This document shows, in pieces, positions 26,333-35,267 of a stretch of 64,000 bases of DNA (positions are counted from its first letter, which is position 1; the number at the start of each line of letters is the position of its first letter). Position numbers and translations under genes: made by a program. The notes under the pieces were generated by a model, which worked only from the letters and a program-made list of their open reading frames with translations, made no database searches and was not told the origin of the DNA. Origin of the DNA: Paenibacillus sp. cl123 (lineage in GTDB: Bacteria > Bacillota > Bacilli > Paenibacillales > NBRC-103111); assembly GCF_900101595.1 (NCBI RefSeq), contig NZ_FMYY01000017.1, forward strand, positions 62,001-126,000, in the 5' to 3' direction.

Positions 26333-27298
26333 ATGCTGGATTATATCATTGCTTTGCTGAGCGATCCGAACGCGCAATGGATTTTGCTGGGCAGTATGCT
26401 GCTCGGGTTAAGCAGCGGCGTGCTGGGAAGCTTTGCTTATCTGCGCAAGCAGAGCCTGATGGGCGACGCGCTGGCCCATGCCGCCCTGCCGGGCGTATGC
26501 ATCGCCTTCATGCTGACCGGCTCGAAGTCGATTTTCTTCTTCCTGCTCGGTGCGGCGGCGGCCGGCTTGATCGCAACCTTCGGCATCGGTTATGTGACGC
26601 GGAATTCGCGGATCAAGCAGGACACTGCGCTGGGGATCGTGTTGTCCGTATTTTTCGGGATCGGAATTGTCCTGCTGACCAAAATTCAGCATAGCGGCAG
26701 CGGCAACCAGAGCGGGCTGGACAAATTTTTGTTCGGTCAGGCCGCGTCCATGGTACAGACGGACGTCATCACGATGGCTGTCGTAGCTCTCGTGCTCGTG
26801 CTGATCTGCTGGGCGCTCTTCAAGGAATTCAAGCTGCTCAGCTTCGATGCCGGCTTCGCCAAGGGAATCGGCCTCCCGGTCGCGGCGCTGGAGCAGTTCA
26901 TGATGTTTCTGATCGTAGTGGCGGTCGTTGTCGGCATTCAGGCGGTCGGCGTCGTGCTCATGTCGGCCTTGCTGATCACGCCGGCCGTCTCGGCCAGATA
27001 CTGGACGGAGAGGCTTGGCGTGATGGTCGTGCTGTCAGGCATATTCGGAGCCATCAGCGGATTGGTCGGCACGTTCGTCAGCGGGCTCGGCAGCAACCTC
27101 CCGACAGGACCGCTCAGTGTGCTGGCCGCTACGGCGCTGTTCGTCATCTCCGTCCTGTTCGCTCCCCGCCGCGGACTTGCCGCCAAGCTTCTGGAGCGTT
27201 TGGCGGTCAAGAGAAGCGTGCTGGGCGAGCTCAGAAGTCGCGCCGAGAGAGTGACGGTACATTCGAGCGGCGGAGCGAGGGAGGAGGGACGGCTATGA
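26333..27298 (+). CDS. mntC: Manganese/zinc ABC transporter permease 1
   Basis: The 321-residue ABC-3 family permease has eight or nine hydrophobic spans. Conserved features include the motif LMGDALAHAALPG near the N-terminus and GIQAVGVVLMSALLITPAVSA in the second half. The start at 26333 lies six bases after the ATPase stop. A hydrophilic tail of about 60 residues at the C-terminus is longer than in the second permease and has no recognised role. It should pair with the next gene product as a heterodimeric channel. Confidence 0.92.
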   Translation: MLDYIIALLSDPNAQWILLGSMLLGLSSGVLGSFAYLRKQSLMGDALAHAALPGVCIAFMLTGSKSIFFFLLGAAAAGLIATFGIGYVTRNSRIKQDTALGIVLSVFFGIGIVLLTKIQHSGSGNQSGLDKFLFGQAASMVQTDVITMAVVALVLVLICWALFKEFKLLSFDAGFAKGIGLPVAALEQFMMFLIVVAVVVGIQAVGVVLMSALLITPAVSARYWTERLGVMVVLSGIFGAISGLVGTFVSGLGSNLPTGPLSVLAATALFVISVLFAPRRGLAAKLLERLAVKRSVLGELRSRAERVTVHSSGGAREEGRL

Positions 27299-28182
27299 AC
27301 GACTTCTGGATTATATTGACGGCTTCGCTGGTCGCCTGCTCCTGCGCTCTGCTCGGCTGCTTCCTGATTTTGCGCAAAATGGCCATGATCGGCGACGCCA
27401 TCAGCCATTCGGTGCTGCCGGGCATCGTCATCGCTTTCCTGCTCAGCGGCTCGCGGGATTCCTTGTTTATGATGCTGGGCGCTTCGATCGTCGGTCTGGT
27501 GACGGTGTTTCTGATCCAGTGGTTCCACCAAAGCGGCGTGCAGTCGGACGCCTCCATCGGCGTCGTATTCACAGCACTGTTCGCCGTCGGCGTCGTGCTC
27601 GTCAGCCTGTACACCCGGCAGGTGGATCTGGACCTCGACTGCGTGCTGTACGGGGAGATCATCCAGGTGCCTTGGGATACGATCCAGGCCTTCGGGATGG
27701 ACATCGGTCCGAAGGCGGTATGGGGCCTCGGACTGGTGCTCGGTCTCAGCCTGCTCGTGCTCGGCTTGTTCTACAAGCAGTTCAAGCTGTGCGCCTTCGA
27801 CCCCGCGATGGCCGCCGCGATCGGCATCCCGGTGGCGTTGTTCCACTACGTGCTGATGGGTCTGGTGTCTGTGACAACTGTCGCCTCCTTCGAGAGCGTC
27901 GGCGCGATTCTTGTCGTCGGCATGCTGGTTGTCCCGGCGGCAACCGCCTACCTGCTGACGGAGCGGCTGGGCGTCATGATCGTCTGCAGCATGGTTGTCG
28001 GCGTGTTGAGCGCCGTGCTGGGCTACTGGATGGCCGTCGTGCTGGACGCCTCCATCGCCGGCTGCATGATTACCGTCGCCGGCATACTGTTTGTGGCGGC
28101 GTTCCTCTTCTCTCCTACGCACGGGATCGTCTGGCGCAAGCTGAAGCTGCGCAAGCAGGCGAGAGAAGCCACGGCCGGGTAA
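27295..28182 (+). CDS. mntD: Manganese/zinc ABC transporter permease 2
   Basis: The 295-residue ABC-3 family permease is homologous to the preceding gene product, with MIGDAISHSVLPG and ESVGAILVVGMLVVPAATAYL at matching places. Its ATG overlaps the stop codon of mntC (ATGA). Two dissimilar permease genes in one operon are typical of the Bacillus MntABCD importer and not of most zinc importers, which have one permease. Confidence 0.92.
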   Translation: MNDFWIILTASLVACSCALLGCFLILRKMAMIGDAISHSVLPGIVIAFLLSGSRDSLFMMLGASIVGLVTVFLIQWFHQSGVQSDASIGVVFTALFAVGVVLVSLYTRQVDLDLDCVLYGEIIQVPWDTIQAFGMDIGPKAVWGLGLVLGLSLLVLGLFYKQFKLCAFDPAMAAAIGIPVALFHYVLMGLVSVTTVASFESVGAILVVGMLVVPAATAYLLTERLGVMIVCSMVVGVLSAVLGYWMAVVLDASIAGCMITVAGILFVAAFLFSPTHGIVWRKLKLRKQAREATAG

Positions 28183-28195
28183 CCAAAGTCCGGCA

Positions 28196-28237
28196 AGCTC
28201 CTGTTGCTCCGATGATACGGAGTAACGGGGGCTTTTT
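28196..28237 (+). terminator. Terminator of the mntABCD operon
   Basis: AGCTCCTGTTGCTCCG pairs with CGGAGTAACGGGGGCT around a 6-base loop and is followed by TTTTT. It ends the operon 14 bases past the last stop codon. Confidence 0.85.
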
Positions 28238-28299
28238 CGCGTTCAGGCGCAAGCGGGTTAGGCCAAGTCATGAGAAGTTACTAGCGGCGTAACCATAGG

Positions 28300-28329
28300 T
28301 TACAGAAACCGCGGAAATTATGGTATACT
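28300..28329 (+). promoter_or_regulatory. Possible promoter of the asparagine synthase gene
   Basis: TATACT (28324-28329) is a good -10. TTACAG (28300-28305) at 18 bases spacing is a weak -35. They lie about 60 bases before the start codon. Confidence 0.4.
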
Positions 28330-28385
28330 GGTTTATCTACGATTTATTCGATAGCAGCTATGCGCTATGAGGAGGATACACAGGA

Positions 28386-30260
28386 ATGTGCGGGATTACC
28401 GGAGTCATGTATTTTGAAGACCGAGAACCGTCACGGGAGCTGCTGACGAGCATGACCGATGTCATCGTGCACCGCGGACCGGACGACATCGGATTTTGGA
28501 GCGATAACCGGATAGGGCTCGGCTTCCGGCGGCTTTCCATCATTGATATCAAGGAAGGCCACCAGCCGCTGGCTAACGAGGACGATACGGTATGGATCGT
28601 ATTCAATGGAGAAATTTATAATTATAAGTATTTGCGCGATATGCTGCAGAGCAAAGGACATGTGTTCAAGACGCATACCGATACCGAGGTTATCGTCCAT
28701 CTGTACGAGGAATTCGGGGAAGCCTGTGTGGAGAAGCTGCGCGGGATGTTCGGCTTTGTCATCTGGGACAAGCGGCAGCGCAAGCTGTTCGGCGCCCGCG
28801 ACCAGTTCGGGATCAAGCCGTTTTATTACTATAAGGACGCATCGCGCTTTCTCTTCGGCTCCGAGATCAAGAGCCTGCTGGCGGCGGGACTGCCGAGAGC
28901 CGTCCGGAGCGAAAGCTTGTTCAATTATTTGACCTTCCAGTATGTGCCTGAGCCGGACACGATGTTCCGCGATGTGCGCAAGCTGCCCCCGGGCCATACG
29001 ATAACGCTCGGCTACGACGGCGAGATGTCGGTCAAGCGCTACTGGGACCCGATGCTGCAGCCGGACGAGAGCCTGACGTTCGACGATGCGGTGGAACAGA
29101 TCCGCTCCACGCTGCGCGACTCGGTGATCCATCACATGCAGAGCGATGTGGAGCGCGGATGCTTCCTGTCCAGCGGCATCGATTCCACGGCGATTGCGAC
29201 CATGATGCGCTCGATCGAGCCGATCCGGACGTTCTCCGTCGGCTTCGAGGGAGCGAACAACGAGACGGTGATCGCCCGGCAGACGGCGCAAGCGCTGGAT
29301 ACGGAGCATTACGACCGCGTGATCACGGAGCAGGATTACTTCGCTTCGCTTTCGCGGGCCGTCTGGCATCAGGACGAGCCGGTCGCCGATCCGTCGGCGA
29401 TCGCGCTGTACCATGTCGCACAGCTGGCCCGCGAGCATGTGACGGTCGTGCTGTCCGGCGAAGGAGCCGACGAGCTGTTCGGAGGCTACCGCATCTACTG
29501 CGAGCCGCAGTCGCTTGCGCCGATCGAGCGTCTGCCGCATGGCGTCAAGCGCATGATGCATGCGCTGGCGCGTTTGCTGCCGGCCGGCTTCAAGGGACGC
29601 AATTATGTGCTGCGCGGCACGACTCCGCTGGAGGAGCGGTTCCTGGGCAACGCCAAAATTTTCACCGAGGACATGAAGGCCGACATCGTGAACGCCGATC
29701 GCGAGCTGCTGCGCTCCTATCGCAACCCGGTTCAAGTGGCCAAAGCCTTCTATGATCGCAGCAAACATCTGGACCCGGTATCCCGGATGCAGTATATCGA
29801 TATGAATCTGTGGATGCCCGGAGATATTCTGATGAAGGCGGACAAAATGACGATGGCTCATTCCCTTGAGCTGCGCGTGCCTTTTCTCGACGTCGAGCTG
29901 TACGAGGTATCCAAACGCATTCCCGCCAAGTACCGGATTGCGGAAGGCACGACCAAGTACGTGCTGCGCAAGGCGATGGAGGGGGTTGTGCCCGACTTTA
30001 TTCTGAATCGCCCGAAGCTGGGCTTCCCGGTGCCGATGCGCGATTGGATGAAGGGGCCGAGAGGGTCCGCGATCTTGGAGCAGATCGAAGCCGGCGGCAT
30101 CGAGGACTATATTCGGATGGATGCGGTACGGGGGATGCTGGACGGCCACCGCAGCGGCAAGGGCGACTATGCCCGCCGACTCTGGACGATCTATATGTTT
30201 GCCCTCTGGCATTCGACGTATTTGAAGGAAGAAATTCGTCCCTCTCTCGCATATGCTTGA
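28386..30260 (+). CDS. asnB: Asparagine synthase (glutamine-hydrolysing)
   Basis: The 624-residue cytosolic enzyme makes asparagine from aspartate, ATP and glutamine. The N-terminal glutaminase domain starts with the catalytic Cys2 (MCGITGVMYF) and has HRGPDD and FNGEIYNY. The C-terminal synthetase domain has the PP-loop ATP site FLSSGIDSTAIA, followed by VVLSGEGADELFGGY and KADKMTMAHSLELRVPFLD. Length and order fit B. subtilis AsnB/AsnO. The ATG follows AGGAGGA; Met1 must be removed for activity. It is transcribed alone, with a structured intergenic segment behind it. Confidence 0.95.
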   Translation: MCGITGVMYFEDREPSRELLTSMTDVIVHRGPDDIGFWSDNRIGLGFRRLSIIDIKEGHQPLANEDDTVWIVFNGEIYNYKYLRDMLQSKGHVFKTHTDTEVIVHLYEEFGEACVEKLRGMFGFVIWDKRQRKLFGARDQFGIKPFYYYKDASRFLFGSEIKSLLAAGLPRAVRSESLFNYLTFQYVPEPDTMFRDVRKLPPGHTITLGYDGEMSVKRYWDPMLQPDESLTFDDAVEQIRSTLRDSVIHHMQSDVERGCFLSSGIDSTAIATMMRSIEPIRTFSVGFEGANNETVIARQTAQALDTEHYDRVITEQDYFASLSRAVWHQDEPVADPSAIALYHVAQLAREHVTVVLSGEGADELFGGYRIYCEPQSLAPIERLPHGVKRMMHALARLLPAGFKGRNYVLRGTTPLEERFLGNAKIFTEDMKADIVNADRELLRSYRNPVQVAKAFYDRSKHLDPVSRMQYIDMNLWMPGDILMKADKMTMAHSLELRVPFLDVELYEVSKRIPAKYRIAEGTTKYVLRKAMEGVVPDFILNRPKLGFPVPMRDWMKGPRGSAILEQIEAGGIEDYIRMDAVRGMLDGHRSGKGDYARRLWTIYMFALWHSTYLKEEIRPSLAYA

Positions 30261-30314
30261 GAAGAGCGGTCCGCTACTCAAGGCATAAGGGGACGCTGAG
30301 CAATAAAACCGAAA

Positions 30315-30371
30315 GTCCGGCGGCGGCATCGCGATCAGGCGTTTGCCGCAGCGCTGTGTGATTCGCCGGAC
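30315..30371 (+). ncRNA. Intergenic structured segment with a nested stem
   Basis: GTCCGGCG (30315-30322) pairs perfectly with CGCCGGAC (30364-30371). Inside, GCGGCA (30323-30328) pairs with TGCCGC (30344-30349), leaving a 14-base single-stranded segment. No T tract follows, so it is not a normal terminator. It may be a processed 3' element of asnB, a leader of the next gene, or a degenerate repeat. Confidence 0.3.
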
Positions 30372-30415
30372 CTCCAAACGGTTGAACAATTGGTAGAAAG
30401 AGAGCTGAGAACACG

Positions 30416-31159
30416 ATGGGACGTTACCGGTTAATCGCGCTCGACATGGATGGGACGCTGCTGACGGAGGAGAAGACGATCTCGGAGGAAAACCGCGCGG
30501 CTATTCGGGCTGCGGAGGATGCCGGGATCAAGGTTGTGTTCGCTACAGGACGGGGTCTGCAGAAGGCTCTGCCCTATGCGGTTGAACTTGGCCTGCAGTC
30601 GCCTCTGGTCACGGTGAACGGAGGCGAGGTCTGGAAGACGCCGGACGAGCTGCTGGAGCGGCATACGCTGAAGGTGGAGCAGGTAGAGCGGATGTATGAG
30701 CTGGCCGTCCAGTATGACCCGTGGTTTTGGGCTTATTCGGTAACTGGGATTTTCAACAAGGAATCTTGGAATGAGGTCGGCAAGCTGCATGACCGGGAAT
30801 GGCTGAAGTTCGGCTATTACACGGAAAATCTGGAGTCGCTGCTCATCATCCGGGAGCAGCTGGAGAAGACGCAGCTGTACGAAATTACGAACTCGCATCC
30901 GTGCAATATCGAATTGAACCCGAAGGGCGTCACCAAGGCGACCGGCCTGCGCAGGCTGTGCGAGCTGTATGGCTTCGATATGTCCCAGGTGATCGCAATG
31001 GGCGACAGCCAAAACGATATTGCCATGATCCGGGAAGCGGGGCTTGGGGTGGCTATGGGCAACGCTCAAGAGGAGGTCAAGGGGCTGGCGGATACGGTCA
31101 CCCTGTCCAATGACGAGCATGGCGTAGCCAAAATCATCAGGGAGCATGCGCTTGTCTGA
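30416..31159 (+). CDS. Cof-type HAD phosphatase
   Basis: The 247-residue HAD hydrolase has an intact motif I (LDMDGTLL, with both aspartates), motif II ATGRG, the Lys motif NPKGVTKATGLRRL and the C-terminal GDSQNDIAMI. The large C2-type cap between residues 85 and 185 defines the Cof/IIB group, which dephosphorylates sugar phosphates, pyridoxal phosphate or FMN. The specific substrate is unknown. A purine-rich AGAAAGAGAG lies upstream of the ATG. It has no obvious partner gene. Confidence 0.9.
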   Translation: MGRYRLIALDMDGTLLTEEKTISEENRAAIRAAEDAGIKVVFATGRGLQKALPYAVELGLQSPLVTVNGGEVWKTPDELLERHTLKVEQVERMYELAVQYDPWFWAYSVTGIFNKESWNEVGKLHDREWLKFGYYTENLESLLIIREQLEKTQLYEITNSHPCNIELNPKGVTKATGLRRLCELYGFDMSQVIAMGDSQNDIAMIREAGLGVAMGNAQEEVKGLADTVTLSNDEHGVAKIIREHALV

Positions 31160-31220
31160 TCGTCTTTGCAGCGCAAGAAATGAATGAAGGACGGAATAGA
31201 CGGGGAAAGGAGTGATCGAT

Positions 31221-31709
31221 ATGGTCATTACGGCATGGATTATCATCATCATCCTGTTTGTCGTCGGCATGGCCGGAGCGGTGTACCCGGTGCTTCCGGG
31301 GGCGCTGGCGATATACGGGGCTTACTTTGTGTATGGATTTATGATCGGCTTCGAGCCGTTCGGCCTCTGGTTTTGGCTTATTCAGACGACGATCGTGGCT
31401 GTGCTGATGGTCGCCGATTACCTGGTCAACGCGATCGGGGTCAAACGATTCGGGGGCAATCGCGCCTCCGTCGTCGGAAGCACGATCGGCCTGATCGTCG
31501 GACCGTTCGTGATCCCGGTCGTCGGTCTGATTGCCGGTCCTTTTCTCGGGGCGGTGATCGGCGAGCTGATCGTGGGCACGCCGTTCCGTCAATCGCTGCG
31601 CGCGGGTCTCGGAGCGCTGGTCGGATTTTTCTCCGGCTTGTTCGTCAAGTTTACGCTGCAGCTGCTGATGATCATTTTGTTTATCGTCTGGGTGGTTCGT
31701 TATACGTAA
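31221..31709 (+). CDS. DUF456 family membrane protein
   Basis: The 162-residue protein is almost entirely hydrophobic, with about five membrane spans. The glycine-rich region GGNRASVVGSTIGLIVG and the repeated GLIAGPFLGAVIGELI pattern are typical of DUF456, whose function is unknown. AAAGGAG lies eight bases before the ATG at 31221. It lies between a HAD phosphatase gene and the flippase gene, without clear operon linkage. Confidence 0.8.
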   Translation: MVITAWIIIIILFVVGMAGAVYPVLPGALAIYGAYFVYGFMIGFEPFGLWFWLIQTTIVAVLMVADYLVNAIGVKRFGGNRASVVGSTIGLIVGPFVIPVVGLIAGPFLGAVIGELIVGTPFRQSLRAGLGALVGFFSGLFVKFTLQLLMIILFIVWVVRYT

Positions 31710-31827
31710 CGGATACCGGGTTAGATCTACGAACTAGGTTGGATGAGAAGACCGACTGGCCGGCGCCGGGCGGTCTTTCGCGTGAATGATCGGACGCGAA
31801 TATCGGATGGGAAGAAGGGATTCCACG

Positions 31828-33624
31828 TTGTCGAAGGATTCAAAGGACGCTAAGGACTCGAAGGACTCGAAGGACTCGTTAGTAAAAGGGACGCTGATTC
31901 TGACGCTGGCTGCGCTCGTGGCGCGGGCGCTTGGCGTTGTGCAGCGCATTCCGCTCGTCTACCTGCTCGGAGATATCGGGATGGCCGCATACGGGATTGC
32001 CTTCAATTTGTATTCCCTGCTGCTCGTTGTCGCCACAGCGGGTATCCCGAGCGCGCTCAGTAAAATGATCTCGGAGCGGACCTCGCTCGGACGGCATGAA
32101 GAGGCCGACCGCATCTACCGCGCGGCGTTATGGTTTGCGGCGATCGCCGGCGTCGTGATGACGGCGATCATGTACGCGGGAGCGCCATACTTCGCCCGCA
32201 GCATCATCAACCCGCAGGCGACGCTGCCGATTCAGGCCATCGCCCCGGCGCTGCTGCTGTTCCCGCTTATCGCCATCATGCGGGGGTATTTCCAGGGACG
32301 CCGGATGATGATGCCGGGCGGCATCTCGCAGATTATCGAGCAAATATTCCGAGTCGCGACTTCCGTCGTGCTGGCTTACCTGCTGCTTAGCCACAGTCTG
32401 GACGCCGCGGTGGCGGGCGCTTCGTTCGGCGGGGTGATGGGCAGCGTGGCGGCCGCGGCCGTGATGCTGTATTATGCGCTGCGCTTAAGACGCCGAGACC
32501 GGGGCGAGCGCGCCGCCGGGCAAGAAGCCTCCGGCGCAGCCGGAGCCAAGGCATCTGCCGCAGAAGCTTCGGCTTCCGGCGCCAGAGCGGCCATCGCGGG
32601 GGCGCCGGCCTCCGGTGCAGCTTCGGCCGGTCCGCCGCTGAGCTTCCGCGCGATTTATGCGCAGCTGTTCAAGCTGTCCGTGCCGATCGTCATTTTCTCC
32701 ATGACCGTCACCCTGATCTATACGATCGATTCCTCGATCGTGACGCTGCTGCTGAAGGATCAGACAGGCGAGCATACGGCGCGCGAACTGCTGGGGATAT
32801 TGACGGGACGCGCCCAATCGCTGGCCGGCATCCCGATAATATTGGCGGTCGCCTTGAGCCAGTCGATCGTGCCGATCATATCGGGGGCCTACTCGCAGAA
32901 CGATCTGAAGCAGGTATCCGCCCAAACGTCCAAGGTGCTGCAGCTGGCACTGCTGTCCGGACTGCCGATGGTGCTGCTGATCGCTCTGGGCGCCAGGCCG
33001 CTCAACGGATTTATATTCGGCAACTCCACCGGTTCGGCTGTGGTGGAGGCATATGCCGGTCCGATCATCGCCGCGCTCACGGTATCGGCGATCTTTCAGA
33101 TCGTCATGCAAACCTCCGGCGCCGTGCTGATGGGGATGGGACGGATGAAGCCGCTGGTGCTCGGCGTTGCGGCCGGCATCGCGGTCAAGCTGCTGCTCAG
33201 CTTCGCGCTGGCTCCGCTATGGGGCATCTACGGGATCATTGCCGCCACGGCAGCCTGCTTCATCCTGATGACCGCGATCAATGTGCGGGTGCTGCATCAG
33301 GCCGTGCCCTTCCAAGTTTTCACCTTACGCCGCTGGGGAGCGCTGGCCGTATCGACAGCGCTTGTCGTGCTGGCGGGGCTGCTGGCAGACTGGACCGCAG
33401 GCGCATATATAAGGCCGTTCGCGTCGCTGCGCGCCAATGATCTCGTGCAAGCCGTCGTAGTATGCGGCATCGTCGGCGTGCTGTATACGCTGCTGCTGTT
33501 CGCAACGCGCGTCATGACCTTGCAGGAGCTGAACAGCCTGCCGGGTCCGCTGCGCAAGCTGCTAAAGCCGCTGCTGTCCCGGCTTCCCGGGGCCAGGAAG
33601 GCATCGGATGAGGGCCAGGCGTAG
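31828..33624 (+). CDS. MurJ/SpoVB-type polysaccharide or lipid II flippase
   Basis: The 598-residue protein belongs to the MOP/MVF flippase superfamily with about fourteen hydrophobic spans. Segments such as GMAAYGIAFNLYSLLLVVATAGIPSALSK and GYFQGRRMMMPGGISQIIEQ are characteristic of the B. subtilis YtgP (MurJ)/SpoVB group, which moves lipid-linked cell-wall precursors across the membrane. Probable start is TTG 31828, eight bases after GAAGGGA; an ATG at 31786 lacks such a site. Two oddities: the N-terminus is a Lys-Asp-Ser repeat from a 9-base tandem repeat, and an Ala/Gly-rich linker of about 45 residues interrupts the protein near residue 235. Confidence 0.88.
   Translation: MSKDSKDAKDSKDSKDSLVKGTLILTLAALVARALGVVQRIPLVYLLGDIGMAAYGIAFNLYSLLLVVATAGIPSALSKMISERTSLGRHEEADRIYRAALWFAAIAGVVMTAIMYAGAPYFARSIINPQATLPIQAIAPALLLFPLIAIMRGYFQGRRMMMPGGISQIIEQIFRVATSVVLAYLLLSHSLDAAVAGASFGGVMGSVAAAAVMLYYALRLRRRDRGERAAGQEASGAAGAKASAAEASASGARAAIAGAPASGAASAGPPLSFRAIYAQLFKLSVPIVIFSMTVTLIYTIDSSIVTLLLKDQTGEHTARELLGILTGRAQSLAGIPIILAVALSQSIVPIISGAYSQNDLKQVSAQTSKVLQLALLSGLPMVLLIALGARPLNGFIFGNSTGSAVVEAYAGPIIAALTVSAIFQIVMQTSGAVLMGMGRMKPLVLGVAAGIAVKLLLSFALAPLWGIYGIIAATAACFILMTAINVRVLHQAVPFQVFTLRRWGALAVSTALVVLAGLLADWTAGAYIRPFASLRANDLVQAVVVCGIVGVLYTLLLFATRVMTLQELNSLPGPLRKLLKPLLSRLPGARKASDEGQA
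31834..31878 (+). repeat. 9-base tandem repeat at the start of the flippase gene
   Basis: Five consecutive 9-base units of the form AAGGAYKCN (the last three identical, AAGGACTCG) encode K-D-S/A triplets directly after the start codon. Unit length is a multiple of three, so copy-number change would lengthen or shorten the cytoplasmic N-terminus without a frameshift. Confidence 0.85.
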
Positions 33625-33678
33625 CGTCTGCGCCTGCTGGGCATAGCCACTCCATGGAAGCTGAAGCCGCTTGACGAA

Positions 33679-33728
33679 AATAAGCCGGTCCGGATCGAGA
33701 TATCCAATCTCGTCCGGACCGGCTTATT
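33679..33728. terminator. Long hairpin between the flippase and DUF2515 genes
   Basis: AATAAGCCGGTCCGGA and TCCGGACCGGCTTATT are perfectly complementary 16-base arms with an inner GAGA/TCTC extension. It lies between convergent genes and probably acts in both directions, although T tracts are short. Confidence 0.65.
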
Positions 33729-33847
33729 AGCCGTGCGGCCGCACGTTTCTCCGCAGCACAGCCGAATCCTCCCGCCAAACAGTTCTCTCGTTTGCGGTCA
33801 GCCCAACCGGTGCAAGCGCCATATCCCGTCTCAGCCGGGCTGCAGGC

Positions 33848-35131
33848 TTACACGAACAGCTCGCCGGCGAGCACGGCCAGCTCAAGCTTTTTCAAGCCGC
33901 TGCCGAAGGCTTGCGTCATATCGCAGCTGTCCGGCGTACGGATATCGCGCCAATAATCCAATGCGGCCAGCTCCCTGAACCAGTCGCCCCGCTCGGGTGC
34001 GGCCACCGGCCGGTCGGGCCACGCCTCCTGCAGGGACGGGCTGTACAGCTTCCCGGCGCCCGGCATCAGGCGATGGCCTTCAAGGCGCTCACGGAGCTGA
34101 TTGCGCCGCGGCGGAACGCCTGACCGGACCGGGCTGAAGAGATGCGGCCAGTAGTCCGCGCGGGAGGCGGTATGACGCTTGGCGAAGGCGAAACGACGGA
34201 CGCCCTCCTTGACTTCGGGGATGCAGAACAATATCGCGTACAGCTGTTTGCCGACCTCGATCCGCTCATGCAAGCTGCTGAAGCTCTCCAGCGTCAGCCC
34301 GGCCAGCCGGCATTCCCCGTCCCGGTCGTAGGGAAATACGACTTGGTTCAATTGCAGCAAGGACTGCATCTGAAAAAACAGCGTATCGACCACATGCTTC
34401 CGGTATGCGGGATTGCGCACGACGCGCTCCTCGATATAATGCTGCTCGTTCACGATAAGCCCGATCGTGAGCAAGGCGGGGTCGGGCTGCTCCCAGAACA
34501 TCTCCCACAACGGACGCATCACGGCGGATACGCCCAGCTCCGGCAGCAGATGAAAGAGCGGTCTCCGCGCCTGCAGGCTGGCCTCGTACAGGAGCAGCTG
34601 GGGATAAGCGTCCCGGAAAATAAGCGCGTTCGCCCGCTCCAGGAAGCCGAACACCCAGGCCCGCTGCTGCTCGGCGAGCAGATGGGGGAGGAACTCTCCC
34701 CTGAGATCGGTCATCGTCCAGCCTCCGTTGCGCGACACCATATGGGCGAGCAGCGCCCAGTGCAGCTCCGGGCGGTCTCGGTAGACGCGCAAATAGGCGG
34801 CCGTGCGCGTCAGGTTGTTGCGGCCGCAGGCATCCCGCTCCGCTCGGATGCGGGCCAGCAGCCGCTGCTCCGGGACGGTCAGGCTCCCTCCCGGCTTGCC
34901 GGAGCCGGGAAGGCTCAGCTTCCAGCGGCATCGCTCGGTCAGCGCGCGGACGGCCGCCGGATTCACGCGAATGATCCCAGGGGCCTCCGCGTCCGGTCTC
35001 CGGCGGCCATTCGCTGCCGCAGCGAGCATCTGCAGCAGATGGCGTGCAGTCATGCGCACGGTCCGGGCCAGAGGGGCCAACCTGTCCAAGCCAGCCCGGA
35101 TCGCCGATTTTCGTGCTGAATAGCGATTCAT
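33848..35131 (-). CDS. DUF2515 family protein (YppC-like)
   Basis: The 427-residue protein matches the DUF2515 family of spore-forming Bacillales: WALLAHMVSRNGGWTMTDLRG, FLERANALIFRDAYPQLLLYEAS, LIVNEQHYIEERV and SRADYWPHLF. It is soluble and mostly helical, and the family's function is unknown. GGTGGAG precedes the ATG at 35131; longer upstream readings have no ribosome binding site. It is transcribed divergently from the stalk-domain lipoprotein gene across a 136-base intergenic region. Confidence 0.8.
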   Translation of the reverse strand: MNRYSARKSAIRAGLDRLAPLARTVRMTARHLLQMLAAAANGRRRPDAEAPGIIRVNPAAVRALTERCRWKLSLPGSGKPGGSLTVPEQRLLARIRAERDACGRNNLTRTAAYLRVYRDRPELHWALLAHMVSRNGGWTMTDLRGEFLPHLLAEQQRAWVFGFLERANALIFRDAYPQLLLYEASLQARRPLFHLLPELGVSAVMRPLWEMFWEQPDPALLTIGLIVNEQHYIEERVVRNPAYRKHVVDTLFFQMQSLLQLNQVVFPYDRDGECRLAGLTLESFSSLHERIEVGKQLYAILFCIPEVKEGVRRFAFAKRHTASRADYWPHLFSPVRSGVPPRRNQLRERLEGHRLMPGAGKLYSPSLQEAWPDRPVAAPERGDWFRELAALDYWRDIRTPDSCDMTQAFGSGLKKLELAVLAGELFV

Positions 35132-35267
35132 CTCATCTCCACCTGTGTAAATAAATGAGGGTGCATGCTTAAACAAGGTTTGTTTGTTGCATAGAACGAA
35201 ACATTTGCCCATAAAGCCGCGTATATAACTAATGGTATACATATTAGTAGAATGTAGGAGGTAGAAG

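Noticed and set aside
26938..28122. 394-codon His/Asp/Gln-rich frame opposite the two metal permease genes
   Set aside because: Low-complexity shadow frame; the plus strand encodes two complete ABC-3 permeases.
28431..30389. 652-codon open frame opposite asparagine synthase
   Set aside because: It mirrors the GC-rich codon pattern of asnB and has no recognisable domain.
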